A stretch of 64,000 bases of DNA. Origin: Variovorax paradoxus (lineage in GTDB: Bacteria > Pseudomonadota > Gammaproteobacteria > Burkholderiales > Burkholderiaceae_C). The notes beneath the pieces are model-generated. The model did not search any database. It was not told where the DNA came from and saw only the letters and a program-made list of their open reading frames with translations. Positions 24,879-33,909 of the stretch are shown in pieces. The stretch covers positions 1,364,001-1,428,000 of the forward strand of contig CP063166.1 of assembly GCA_016806145.1 (NCBI GenBank), written 5' to 3'. Every line of letters starts with the position of its first letter. Positions within the stretch are counted from its first letter, which is position 1. The position numbers and the translations under genes were made by a program.

Positions 24879-26981
24879 TCAGGGTTCGAGCGTGGACAGC
24901 GGCTGGCCCGACTTGAAGATGCTCGCGAGCTCGTCGGCCGTGAGCGCGCGGTTCCAGATCGCTAACTCGTTGAAGTCGAGCGGGCCGCGCGGCGAGCTGG
25001 TCCAGCGCTTGTAGTACTGGCCGGTGCCGTCCTCGTTGAGGCTCAGGCCGTTCTTCAAACCGCCGAGCTGGGCCACGATGTCGGCGGTCATGTCGGCGCT
25101 GCCGGTCTGCAGCGCGCGCGCCGCGTCGAACAGGAAGCCGGTCATCTTGAGGTTGGCCTTGTCGATCACGACCGCCACGTAGGCCCACTGGCCGGCGCTC
25201 AGGCGATAGCCGTTGCTGTCGGCGCGGCCGCCGCCCTTGCCGACGTTGAAGCGCAACTCGCAGCCATCGAACAGGCCGATCGCGAGGCCGGCGTTGCTGC
25301 CGCTGTCGTAGTTCTTGTTGGCGATCACCGAGGCGCCGTCGCCCGCGCCGACGCTGCAGGTCGCGTCGGTGCGCAGCCAGAAGCCGATGGTGTAGGCCGT
25401 GACCGAGGGCGCGGTCGCGACGTCGGCGGTCTGCAGCAGGCGATAGCCGGCGGTGCCGTCGGCGGTCTTCAGGCTGCTGTCCACGCGCAGGGCCTTGGCC
25501 TTGTACGGGGCCTTGAAGCCGTCGTCCGTCAGGCTGCCGCCATCGGCACCGGCGGCCCAGGGCGCGAGCGTGGAGGCGCTCCTGCGGTCGGTGGGCGGCA
25601 GCGCGTCGAGTGGGTAGTAGTTGACCAGGCCGTTGCGCAGTGTGGGCGCGAGCGTGGCGGGCTTCACGTAGGTCACGCGCGCCGGCAGCGCGAGGCTCGC
25701 ATCCCCCGCGACCACGGTGTAGTCGAAGGCCAGGATGCCGTCGCTGGCCGCCTCCACGGGATCGTTGTAGGCGGTGGCGCCGGCCGCGAGCGTGGCGACC
25801 AGCTTACCGTCGCGCAGCACCTTCACCGGCACGTTCGCGTTGCCCGCGAGCGTCCACGAGAGATCGACGCTGGCCTTGTCGGCGCCGGTCTTCGCCAGCA
25901 GGCCGCGCAATGCGGTGGCGGCCTGCAGCGGCTGGCCGTTGAAGCGATAGGCCTCGGCCGCGGGCAGCGCGCCGAGGTGGCGCAGCACGGTCGGTGCGAT
26001 GTCGGTCGCGGCGGCCAGCTTCGTCAGCGCGGCGACGTCGGTGGGCGCGGCTTCGCCGGTGGCGGGCAGCGCGGCCAGCGTCTTGTTGCTCGCGACGAAG
26101 ACCGTCTTGGTCTGCGCGCTCTGCGTGCCGGTCGCATTGCCGAAGGCATCGAGGCCGTTGGGCGTGGTGAGCACCACGAGCCAGTCCTCCTTCGCATCGT
26201 TGGCGCTGCGCCGCGCGATGCGCGCGAGCAGCTGGCCGACCGCGGCGGCGGTGTCGGACACGGCGCGCTGGTAGGCCTCGCCGCGCAGGCCGGAGGGCGC
26301 CGCTGCGGCGGGCGCGCCGTACTGCGCCACCAGCAGGTCGTAGCCCTGGTCGATGAGCTGGGCGGTGCGCTCGGTCACGCAGGCGTCCGCGCCCGCGCAG
26401 TCGACGGCGGCATCGAGCGTGCCGCTCTCGTTCGCGAGCAGCGAGCGGTAGTTGGCGCCGGCCGTCACCGAGCCGGTGAGGTAGCCGGCGTCCTTCTTCT
26501 GCTTCGCGAGCGCGAACACCGAGGGCGCGAGCCTGGCGTCGATGCGCTGGTCTGCCGTGTCCCATTGCACCGAGTGGCGCTGCGCCCAGGTGCCGGTCAC
26601 GAGCGTGGCCCAGCCGGGGCTCGCGGTGGTGCGCTGCTCGGTGAGCGCGCCATTGGCGCCGCCGGTCCAGGCCGGCGCGAGCTTCAGGCCCTGCAGCGCG
26701 GGCACCTTGTTCTGCGCCATCCCATCGCGCAGCGCGGCATGGGTGAGGCCGTCGACCTGGACCACCAGGGCCTTGGGGCCGCTCTTGCCCTGGTTGGTGG
26801 TGGGCGTGTTGCCGCCGCCGCTGCCACCGTCGGCGGGTGGGGCGGCCGGTGGGAAGACCACGCCGCCGCTGCTGCCACCGCCGCCACATGCGGCGAGCGC
26901 CATGGCCGCGGTCAGCGGCAGCATCCAGCGGGTTGCGGCGCGTGTTCGGAATGCGGGAAGTGCGTGAAGTTTCGGACGCAT
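24879..26981 (-). CDS. surface phosphodiesterase/phosphatase lipoprotein with LamG-like tail
   Basis: A 700-residue protein. Residues 1-32 form a lipoprotein signal ending ALAAC, followed by a Gly/Pro linker. Residues about 70-390 resemble the type I phosphodiesterase/alkaline phosphatase fold: VQVDGLTH holds the first metal Asp and TTASPGWATLVTGTWAQRH the nucleophile region. From about 480 to the end lies a LamG/concanavalin-type domain (TIGFWLRTD...LAIWNRALTADELASIF) that may bind glycans or lipid. The start at 26981 lies 19 bases after AGGA. It leads the operon with lipoprotein B and two PLCs, downstream of a PHO-like array. Confidence 0.8.
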   Translation of the reverse strand: MRPKLHALPAFRTRAATRWMLPLTAAMALAACGGGGSSGGVVFPPAAPPADGGSGGGNTPTTNQGKSGPKALVVQVDGLTHAALRDGMAQNKVPALQGLKLAPAWTGGANGALTEQRTTASPGWATLVTGTWAQRHSVQWDTADQRIDARLAPSVFALAKQKKDAGYLTGSVTAGANYRSLLANESGTLDAAVDCAGADACVTERTAQLIDQGYDLLVAQYGAPAAAAPSGLRGEAYQRAVSDTAAAVGQLLARIARRSANDAKEDWLVVLTTPNGLDAFGNATGTQSAQTKTVFVASNKTLAALPATGEAAPTDVAALTKLAAATDIAPTVLRHLGALPAAEAYRFNGQPLQAATALRGLLAKTGADKASVDLSWTLAGNANVPVKVLRDGKLVATLAAGATAYNDPVEAASDGILAFDYTVVAGDASLALPARVTYVKPATLAPTLRNGLVNYYPLDALPPTDRRSASTLAPWAAGADGGSLTDDGFKAPYKAKALRVDSSLKTADGTAGYRLLQTADVATAPSVTAYTIGFWLRTDATCSVGAGDGASVIANKNYDSGSNAGLAIGLFDGCELRFNVGKGGGRADSNGYRLSAGQWAYVAVVIDKANLKMTGFLFDAARALQTGSADMTADIVAQLGGLKNGLSLNEDGTGQYYKRWTSSPRGPLDFNELAIWNRALTADELASIFKSGQPLSTLEP

Positions 26982-27035
26982 CGTGTAGTCCTGGAAGGAG
27001 ATGGGACGGAGTGCCGGTGACAGTCGGCCCGAGGC

Positions 27036-27058
27036 AAAAAAAAGTGCCCGGAGGGCAC
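27036..27058 (-). terminator. terminator-like hairpin in the leader of the phosphodiesterase gene
   Basis: GTGCCC-3-GGGCAC (27044-27058), followed on the minus strand by eight T residues. It points the same way as the gene at 26981 and stands between that gene and the PHO-like array, so it could attenuate or, if the real promoter is closer, simply insulate the operon. Confidence 0.65.
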
Positions 27059-27091
27059 GTGTGCGGACGCCGCGAAGATTAGGGAGAACCC

Positions 27092-27142
27092 GTGACGCAG
27101 CAGTGAATCGCACATGACAAAGCGAAGGCATGCGCGTGACAG
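27092..27142 (-). promoter_or_regulatory. PHO-box-like array with 11-base period
   Basis: On the minus strand half-sites begin every 11 bases: CTGTCAC (27136-27142), a degenerate one, TTGTCAT (27114-27120), GATTCAC (27103-27109) and GCGTCAC (27092-27098). TAATCT, ten bases further on, could be the -10 element. Spacing is exactly that of tandem PhoB sites. Confidence 0.55.
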
Positions 27143-27227
27143 CGCACCGCCAGTTACTGCGAAAGAATGAAGTTGGAGGTGGCCGAAGCGCTCGGCCTGA
27201 CGCCGCGCGTCGAAGCGGCGCCCGTGC

Positions 27228-28235
27228 CTATCGCGCGCGTTTCGCGGGCTTGGCCGCGGCCTTGGGTGCGCGTTGCTTCGAAGGCGCCGTCACGGCCTTC
27301 TTTCCGGCTGTCTTCTCGGCCTCGACAGCGGGCATCGAAACCTCATTGCTGATCCCGCTCGACACATGCCCCGACGGCACATGCCGTGCCGCCGCATCCA
27401 CATGCCCGGTCTGGTCGTCGAAGAAGAAGTCGGGCTCGAACTCGCGCAGGAACTCGCCCTTGGGCAGGCCGCCGAGGAACATGGCCTCGTCGACGCGGAT
27501 GTTCCAGTTCATCAGCGTGCGGATGGCGCGCTCGTGCGCGGGCGCGCTGCGCGCCGTGACGAGCGCGGTGCGGATGCGCATCTGCGCATTGCCCGCCATC
27601 TGCAGCCGGTGCAGCGCGGCCAGCAGCGGCTTGAACGGGCCGCCGGGCAGCGGCAGGTCGACCTTGCTCGCCTCGTGCGCCTGGAAGGCATCGAGGCCCT
27701 GGGCCTGGAACACGCGCTCGGCCTCGTCGCTGAACAGCACGGCGTCGCCGTCGAAGGCGATGCGCACCTCGTTGGGCCAGGCATCGCCGGCCTTCACCGA
27801 CTCGACCAGCACGCGCGCGGCCGGAAAGCCCGCGCCCAGCGCCTCGCGCACGTCCTGTGCGTTGACCGAGAGGAACAGGTGCGCGCGCAGTGCGCGCAAA
27901 TAGCCGAAGGGCGGGCGGCCCTGGGTGAACACGCCGCGCTGCAGCTTGATGTCGGCCGCGGCGCTGGAGCGGAAGATGCGCATGCCCGAGACCGGGTCGT
28001 TGCGCGAGAGGATCACGACCTCGACGCGCTGCACGCCGTCGTCGTTGAAGCGCAGCAGCTTGCGGATCAGCGAATAGGCGATGCCGGGCGCGGCCGGCAC
28101 GTCGAGGCGCTCGAGCTGCAGCTTCATGTAGCCCGCGTCGTCGCCCGACTCGAAGATCTTGTTCTCTTCTTCGAGGTTGAACAGGGCGCGCGAGGAGATC
28201 GCGACCACGAGCTTGTCTTCGAGGGTGACGGGCAT
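27228..28235 (-). CDS. 5'-nucleotidase (cytosolic nucleotidase family)
   Basis: A 335-residue protein resembling the 5-nucleotidase (NT5C1-like) family, which removes phosphate from nucleoside monophosphates. Motifs: IAFDGDAVLFSDEAERVF, an HAD-type Asp motif, in the middle, and FEPDFFFDDQTGHVDAA near residue 290 with the second acidic motif. From about 305 the tail is Lys/Ala/Pro-rich (AEKTAGKKAVTAPSKQRAPKAAAKPAKRAR), histone-H1-like and probably disordered. No signal peptide is seen. It is the last gene of the secretion-system strand and lies next to the phosphate-scavenging genes. Confidence 0.8.
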   Translation of the reverse strand: MPVTLEDKLVVAISSRALFNLEEENKIFESGDDAGYMKLQLERLDVPAAPGIAYSLIRKLLRFNDDGVQRVEVVILSRNDPVSGMRIFRSSAAADIKLQRGVFTQGRPPFGYLRALRAHLFLSVNAQDVREALGAGFPAARVLVESVKAGDAWPNEVRIAFDGDAVLFSDEAERVFQAQGLDAFQAHEASKVDLPLPGGPFKPLLAALHRLQMAGNAQMRIRTALVTARSAPAHERAIRTLMNWNIRVDEAMFLGGLPKGEFLREFEPDFFFDDQTGHVDAAARHVPSGHVSSGISNEVSMPAVEAEKTAGKKAVTAPSKQRAPKAAAKPAKRAR

Positions 28236-28252
28236 GGCGTGCGGTTGTGCGG

Positions 28253-28837
28253 TCAGGAGTCGTCGCGACCATCGTCGGCCGCGTCGAACGAGAAGTAGAG
28301 CGTATCCGACCAGTGGCCCAGGCCGAGCTCGCGGATCGGTGTCTCGACCACCTGCTGCGCGGGCGGCAGCAGGCGCTGCCAGAAACTTTTCGGGCGCGGC
28401 GCGAGCGTGGCGAGCGTGCGCTCGATCTCGGCGTCGAGCTCGCCCAGGCCCAGGCGCAGCTTCTCGACCTCGTCGGCCACGGGCGCGTCGCCCATGCCCA
28501 GCACCTCGGCCGGCTCGAGCACGAACCATTCGTCGGGCCGCGTGCGTTCGGCCAGGAAGCGCAGCGCGTCCTCGCGCAGCGGCGAGATCGCGGGGTGCTC
28601 GATGCGCGCGAGGAAGGCGGCCAGGCGCGCGATGCCCGGGCCGCAGCGCCCGGCCAGCGCGAGCGGCCGGGGATCGTTCCAGATCGCCGAGTGGCAGGGC
28701 CGCGTGTCGCACGACACCAGCAGGCGGAACACCAGCGGCACGTCGTAGGCGTATTCGGAGATGCCGCGCAGCGCGGGCGTGCCGGCCTGCGCACCGGGCA
28801 GCGCGGTGCTGGCATAGAGGTAGCTTCGATTGGCCAT
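28253..28837 (-). CDS. conserved hypothetical protein, 194 residues
   Basis: The protein starts MANRSYLYAS and has no signal peptide or membrane segment. It contains IWNDPRPLALAGRCGPGIARLAAFLARI and an acidic C-terminus ending DAADDGRDDS. I do not recognise a catalytic motif; it resembles a family of uncharacterised proteins found in beta-proteobacteria. It lies 35 bases after gspF and 17 bases before the nucleotidase start, so it is part of the same gene string. Coding is supported by its fit to the operon and high third-position GC. Confidence 0.65.
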   Translation of the reverse strand: MANRSYLYASTALPGAQAGTPALRGISEYAYDVPLVFRLLVSCDTRPCHSAIWNDPRPLALAGRCGPGIARLAAFLARIEHPAISPLREDALRFLAERTRPDEWFVLEPAEVLGMGDAPVADEVEKLRLGLGELDAEIERTLATLAPRPKSFWQRLLPPAQQVVETPIRELGLGHWSDTLYFSFDAADDGRDDS

Positions 28838-28872
28838 CGGCGTGTTCCTTGCCCGCGGCCGAACCGCGGGCG

Positions 28873-30111
28873 CTACTTCACGAACTGGTTGAGCTGGATG
28901 ATCGGCAGCATCACGGCCAGCACGATCAGCATCACCACGCCACCCATCGCCACGATCAGCAGCGGCTCGAGGATGGTCGCCAGGTGCATCGCGCGGCGCT
29001 GCACTTCGGCGCCGAGCTGGTTGGAGGCGCGCTGCAGCATCAGCGGCAGCGTGCCGGTCTGCTCGCCGAGCCGCGCGAACATCGACACCAGCCCCGGGAA
29101 GCGCTTCTTCTGCGCCAGCGCCGAGGCCAGCGGCGCGCCCTCGCGCACCAGCACCAGCGCGTCGAGCGCGTCGGCGCGCATGGCGCGGTTGCTCAGGGTC
29201 TCGGCGGCGGCCTGCAGTGCGCGCAGGATCGGCACGCCGGCGGTGGCCAGCATGGCGAGCGTGCTCGCGAAGCGCGCCGCGTTGTAGCCGCGCGCGAGCT
29301 TGCCCACCAGCGGCAGCTTGAGCCAGGCGGCATCGAACTTGAGGCGGAAGGCTTCCTGCGCCAGCGCCAGCCGCGCGCCGATGGCGGCCAGCAGCACGGC
29401 GCCGAGCATCCACCAGCCGTAGTTGCGCACCGCGGCGCTCAGGCCGAGCATCACGGTGGTGAGGAAGGGCAGCGAGCGCTTGGTGCCCGCGAACACCTGG
29501 GCCACCTGCGGCACCACGTAGCTCACGAGGAAGATCACGATCACGATCGCCACCAGGGTGACGATGGCCGGGTAGAGCGCGGCGCCGACCAGCTTCTGCT
29601 GCAGCGCCTGGCGTTCCTCGAGGTCGTCGGCCAGGCGGTCGAGCACCAGGCCGAGGTTGCCGCTCTGCTCGCCGGCGCCGATCACGGCGGTGTAGATCGG
29701 CGAGAACTCGCGCGAGTGCGCCGACAGCGCGCGCGCGAACGGCGAGCCCGCGTTGACCTCGGCGCGCAGCGAGGCCACGAGGTTGCGTTGCTGTTCGGAT
29801 TCGGCCTCGTCGGTGAGCGCCGTGAGCGCGCGCTCGAGCGGCAGGCCCGAGGACACCAGGCCCGCGAGCTGGCGCGTCCAGACCGCGAGGCCGGTGGAAT
29901 TGAAGACCCGCTTGCCGCCGCCGAGCCAGCGCGAGAGGCCGCTGCGCTGGCCGGTGCCGTTGACGTGGTCGCTGCCGACCGGCTTGACCGACAGCGGGAT
30001 CAGCGCCTGGGCGCGCAGCATGCTGCGCGCGCTGCGTGCGGTGTCGGCCTCCAGCACGCCCTCGCGCGACTGGCCGGCGGCATCGATGGCTTCGAAGGAA
30101 TAGGCGGGCAT
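28873..30111 (-). CDS. gspF: type II secretion inner-membrane platform protein GspF
   Basis: A 412-residue polytopic protein that anchors the assembly platform and couples it to the ATPase GspE. It shows the two repeated T2SSF domains (about 75-200 and 280-400), each with the conserved acidic region (GEQSGNLGLVLDRLADDLE and GEQTGTLPLMLQRASNQL), and three membrane segments. Length matches the family. It follows gspE by 15 bases and is the last gsp gene in the string. Confidence 0.95.
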   Translation of the reverse strand: MPAYSFEAIDAAGQSREGVLEADTARSARSMLRAQALIPLSVKPVGSDHVNGTGQRSGLSRWLGGGKRVFNSTGLAVWTRQLAGLVSSGLPLERALTALTDEAESEQQRNLVASLRAEVNAGSPFARALSAHSREFSPIYTAVIGAGEQSGNLGLVLDRLADDLEERQALQQKLVGAALYPAIVTLVAIVIVIFLVSYVVPQVAQVFAGTKRSLPFLTTVMLGLSAAVRNYGWWMLGAVLLAAIGARLALAQEAFRLKFDAAWLKLPLVGKLARGYNAARFASTLAMLATAGVPILRALQAAAETLSNRAMRADALDALVLVREGAPLASALAQKKRFPGLVSMFARLGEQTGTLPLMLQRASNQLGAEVQRRAMHLATILEPLLIVAMGGVVMLIVLAVMLPIIQLNQFVK

Positions 30112-30126
30112 GGCGGAACTCGCGCG

Positions 30127-31518
30127 CTAGTCGCGCGTGACGCGCAGGAGCTCGGCGCGCGAGGTGATGCCGGCCTGCACCAGCCGTTCGCCGTCCTCGC
30201 GCATCAGGCGCAGGCCGCCGCGAGCGCCGGCCTTGAGCAGTTCGCTCTCGGCCGCCTTGCTGTGGATCAGGCCCTGGATGGTCTCGTCGGCCACCAGCAG
30301 CTCGAAGATGCCGGTGCGGCCCTGGTAGCCGGTCTGGCCGCAGGCCTCGCAGCCGGCGCCGCCGCAGCTGGTGCAGACCTTGCGCACCAGCCGCTGCGCG
30401 AGCACGCCCAGCAGCGAGGAGCTCAGCAGGAAGGGCTCGACGCCCATGTCGGTGAGACGCGTGACCGCGCTGACCGAGTCGTTGGTGTGCAGCGTGGCCA
30501 GCACCAGGTGGCCGGTGAGCGAGGCCTGGATCGCGATCTGCGCGGTCTCGAAGTCGCGGATTTCGCCGATCATGATCACGTCCGGGTCCTGCCGCAGGAT
30601 GGCGCGCAGGGCCTTGGCGAAGGTGAGCTCGATCTTGGCGTTGATCTGGGTCTGGCCCACGCCCGGCAGTTCGTACTCGATCGGGTCTTCCACCGTCATG
30701 ATGTTGCTGCGGCTCGCGTCGAGCCGGGCCAGCGCGGCATACAGCGTGGTGGTCTTGCCAGAGCCGGTGGGGCCGGTCACGAGGATGATGCCGTGCGGCT
30801 GCGTGATCAGCTTCTCGAAGCGTTCCAGCGTGTCGCCCAGCATGCCCACCGATTCGAGCGTGAGCTTCGACTCGCTCTTGTCGAGCAGCCGCAGCACGGC
30901 GCGTTCGCCGTGCGCGCTCGGCAGGGTCGACACCCGCACGTCGACCGCGCGCGTGCCGATGCGCAGCGAGATGCGCCCGTCCTGCGGCAGCCGCTTCTCG
31001 GAGATGTCGAGGTCGGCCATGATCTTCAGGCGCGAGATCAGCGCGGCATGCAGCGCGCGGTTGGGCTGCACCACCTCGCGCAGCGTGCCGTCGATGCGAA
31101 AGCGCACCGACGACGTGCGCTCGTAGGGCTCGATGTGGATGTCGCTGGCGCCGTCGCGCGCGGCCTGCGTGAGCAGCGCATTGAGCATGCGGATGATGGG
31201 CGCGTCGCCCGCGCTCTCCAGCAGGTCCTCGACCGCCGGCAGCTCCTGCATCATGCGCGAGAGGTCGGCGTCGCTCTGCACTTCGCTGACCACCGCGGCG
31301 GCGCTCGATTCGCCCTGCGCGTAGGCGGCGCTGATGCGCTGTGCGAGCGGGCCGTCGGCCAGCACCTCGAAGGCCTGCACGCCGTACTTGCGCGTGACCT
31401 CGCCGACGGCGCTGCGCGCGGGGTGGCTCGACATCCACAGCGTGTAGCGGCCGTCGTCGGCTTCCTCGAGCAGCAGTTGCTGGCTGCGGGCGAAGGCGTA
31501 GGGCAGGGGATAGCGCAT
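30127..31518 (-). CDS. gspE: type II secretion ATPase GspE
   Basis: A 463-residue cytoplasmic ATPase that drives pseudopilus assembly. Walker A GPTGSGKTTTLY is near residue 250, the Asp box EDPIEY and Walker B VIMIGEIRD follow, and the zinc-binding CTSCGGAGCEACG with four cysteines is near 385. The start at 31518 gives MRYPLPYAF; the longer in-frame extension in the DNA is read-through of other sequence. It is somewhat shorter than average at the N-terminus. Neighbours are gspD and gspF. Confidence 0.95.
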   Translation of the reverse strand: MRYPLPYAFARSQQLLLEEADDGRYTLWMSSHPARSAVGEVTRKYGVQAFEVLADGPLAQRISAAYAQGESSAAAVVSEVQSDADLSRMMQELPAVEDLLESAGDAPIIRMLNALLTQAARDGASDIHIEPYERTSSVRFRIDGTLREVVQPNRALHAALISRLKIMADLDISEKRLPQDGRISLRIGTRAVDVRVSTLPSAHGERAVLRLLDKSESKLTLESVGMLGDTLERFEKLITQPHGIILVTGPTGSGKTTTLYAALARLDASRSNIMTVEDPIEYELPGVGQTQINAKIELTFAKALRAILRQDPDVIMIGEIRDFETAQIAIQASLTGHLVLATLHTNDSVSAVTRLTDMGVEPFLLSSSLLGVLAQRLVRKVCTSCGGAGCEACGQTGYQGRTGIFELLVADETIQGLIHSKAAESELLKAGARGGLRLMREDGERLVQAGITSRAELLRVTRD

Positions 31519-31568
31519 GGGGCGGGTCGGCGGGGCGTGGTCGGTGCGTTGCGGGGAGGGCCGGAGGG

Positions 31569-33902
31569 TCAGGGCATTTCGCGCTGGGTGGCCGGGTCGG
31601 CGGTGGGAGGCAGGGCGCCGCGCAGCACGCCTGGCGCGAGCCTGCGATCGTCGACAGGCGGTGGCGGCTGCGGAATGAGCTCGGTGCCTTGCGTGCGCAG
31701 CGTGCCCGGGGTCGGGCGGCTGGGCCGCGGCAGTGGCGACGGCGGCAGCACGGGGGCGGAATCGACGTTGTTCAGCATCACGTTGCTGTTGTCCGGCTGT
31801 GCCCCCTGCTGCATGCCGCGGATCTGGTCGTAGCGGTCGAAGGCGAAGGCCTCGGTGGCGCTCGCGTCGCGCATCACGGCCGGACGCAGGAACATCATCA
31901 GGTTCTTCTTCTCGCGCGAGCGGACCTGGTTCTTGAACAGGTTGCCCACGACCGGGATGTCGCCGGCCAGCGGCACCTTGTCGATGGAGTTGGAGTAGGT
32001 GTCCGACAACAGGCCGCCGAGCATGACCAGGCCGCCGTCCTCGACCAGCACGCTCGATTCCAGCGAGCGCTTGGTGGTGGTGGGGCCGTTGGGGTTGGTC
32101 AGCGTGTTCGCCAGCACGTCCGAGGTCTCCTGGAAGATCGTCATGCGCACCGTGCCGTTCTCGTTGATGGTCGGGCGCACGCGCAGCGTGAGGCCGACGT
32201 CCTTGCGCTCCACGGTGGTGAACGGGTTGACGCCTACCGAGCCCGAGGTGCTGGCGTAGGAGCCGGTGGGGAACGGCACGTTCTGGCCGATCACGATCTT
32301 GGCCTCCTCGTTGTCCAGCGTCAGCAGGTTCGGGGTCGACAGCACGTTGGCATCGTCGTCGCTGCTGAAGAAGTTGGCGATCGCGCCGAGGATGTACTGG
32401 CCGTTGATCTTGCCGGCGATGCCGAGATTCAGGCCCTGGGGCAGCGAGATGCCGGCGGGGTTGCGCGTGGCCAGTGCCTGCGTCAGCGCCAGGATGTTGG
32501 TCCCGGTCAGGCTGGAGTTCGAGCCGATCACCGCGTTGTTGCCCAGCGCGCTTTGCCACTGCACGCCGAACTGCGCGGCCTTGGTGGCGTTCACCTCGAC
32601 GATCAGCGCCTCGATCATGACCTGCGCGCGGCGGCCGTCGAGCTTGTCGATCACCGCGCGCATCTGGCGGTACTGCGGCTCGGGCGCCGTGATGATCAGC
32701 GAATTGGTCGACGGGTCGGCCTGGATCTGGCCGCCGGTGGAGGGCTGGTTGGCGTTGTTCAGCGGCGCGTTGGCCTGCGGCGAACTGCTGCCCTGCGAGC
32801 TGCCGCTGTTGAAGTTGACGGGCATGGCCGCCGACAGGTTGGGCTGCGATTGCGCCGCGGCCGCACCGGCACCGCCGGCGGCGCCGGGCTGGCCCTGGTT
32901 GTTGGTCTGCGCCGCCGCCATCGCCGCGCGCAGCGTCGCCGCGAGCCGCACCGCGTCGGCGTTCTTCAGGTAGACCACGTAGATGTTGCCGGCACCGCCG
33001 TTGCTGCTGTCGATGGCGGGGCGGTCGAGCTTGTCGACCAGCGTGCGCACCAGCGCCGCGCGCGCCGGATTGGCCGCGCGCAGGATCAGCGCGTTGCTGC
33101 GCGGATCGGCCATCAGCGTGGTGCGGAACGAGGCGTCGGTGCCGCCGCCGGCCGCGGCCGCGCCGGGCTGGCCCGTGGCGCCGCCGCCATCGACCAGGCG
33201 CTGGATCAGCGGCACCATGTCGGTGGCGATCGAGTGCTTGAGCGGGATCACGTCGATGTCGGAGGCGTTGGGCACGTCGAGCGCCGCGATGATGCGCGCG
33301 AGGCGGCGCATGTTCTCGGCGTAGTCGGTGATCACGAGCGAGTTGTTGCCCGGGTTCACGTTGATGGTGTTGTTCGGCGGGATCAGCGGCCGCAGCACCG
33401 GCAGCAGGTTGTTCGGCGACTCGTAGTTGAGGCGGAAGATCTGCGTGATGATCTGGTTGCCCGCCACCGCGGCGGTGCCGCCCGTGGTGGTGGTGACGGT
33501 GCTGGTCTGCAGCTTCGCGTCGGCCTCGGGCACGATCTTGTAGAGGCCGTCGGCCTCGACCACCGCGAAGCCCTGCAGCCGCAGTGCCGAGGCGAACTGG
33601 TTGAAGGCGGCCGAGGGCGGGATCGCGCGGTCGGTCACGAGATTCATCGTGCCCTTCACGCGCGGGTCGACCACCACGTCGCGCCCCGTGACCACCGCCA
33701 TGGTGCGCGCCACGGCCTCGATGTCGGCGTTGGCGAAGTTCAGCGTGATCGGCTCGCCGCGGCGTGGCGCCTCGCCCTGCGCGAAGGCCGGCATCAGCGC
33801 GAGCGGCGCGGCCTGCAGGAAGGTGGCGGCGATCAGCAGCCGGACCGCATGCGCGACCAGGCCACGGGAGGCGCGGGGGAAGGAGGACAGGGGCGTCGTC
33901 AT
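31569..33902 (-). CDS. gspD: type II secretion outer-membrane secretin GspD
   Basis: A 777-residue secretin that forms the outer-membrane channel. Residues about 1-42 are a signal peptide ending PAFAQG. N0 (about 50-120) begins ITLNFANADIEAVARTMAVVTGRDVVVDP; N1-N3 follow, and a Gln/Asn/Gly-rich insert (about 330-390) lies in N3. The secretin core (about 440-700) has VPLAGDIPVVGNLFKN and ends with a Pro-rich S-like tail. No lipobox is present. It starts 7 bases after gspN. Confidence 0.95.
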   Translation of the reverse strand: MTTPLSSFPRASRGLVAHAVRLLIAATFLQAAPLALMPAFAQGEAPRRGEPITLNFANADIEAVARTMAVVTGRDVVVDPRVKGTMNLVTDRAIPPSAAFNQFASALRLQGFAVVEADGLYKIVPEADAKLQTSTVTTTTGGTAAVAGNQIITQIFRLNYESPNNLLPVLRPLIPPNNTINVNPGNNSLVITDYAENMRRLARIIAALDVPNASDIDVIPLKHSIATDMVPLIQRLVDGGGATGQPGAAAAGGGTDASFRTTLMADPRSNALILRAANPARAALVRTLVDKLDRPAIDSSNGGAGNIYVVYLKNADAVRLAATLRAAMAAAQTNNQGQPGAAGGAGAAAAQSQPNLSAAMPVNFNSGSSQGSSSPQANAPLNNANQPSTGGQIQADPSTNSLIITAPEPQYRQMRAVIDKLDGRRAQVMIEALIVEVNATKAAQFGVQWQSALGNNAVIGSNSSLTGTNILALTQALATRNPAGISLPQGLNLGIAGKINGQYILGAIANFFSSDDDANVLSTPNLLTLDNEEAKIVIGQNVPFPTGSYASTSGSVGVNPFTTVERKDVGLTLRVRPTINENGTVRMTIFQETSDVLANTLTNPNGPTTTKRSLESSVLVEDGGLVMLGGLLSDTYSNSIDKVPLAGDIPVVGNLFKNQVRSREKKNLMMFLRPAVMRDASATEAFAFDRYDQIRGMQQGAQPDNSNVMLNNVDSAPVLPPSPLPRPSRPTPGTLRTQGTELIPQPPPPVDDRRLAPGVLRGALPPTADPATQREMP

Positions 33903-33909
33903 GGTCAGG

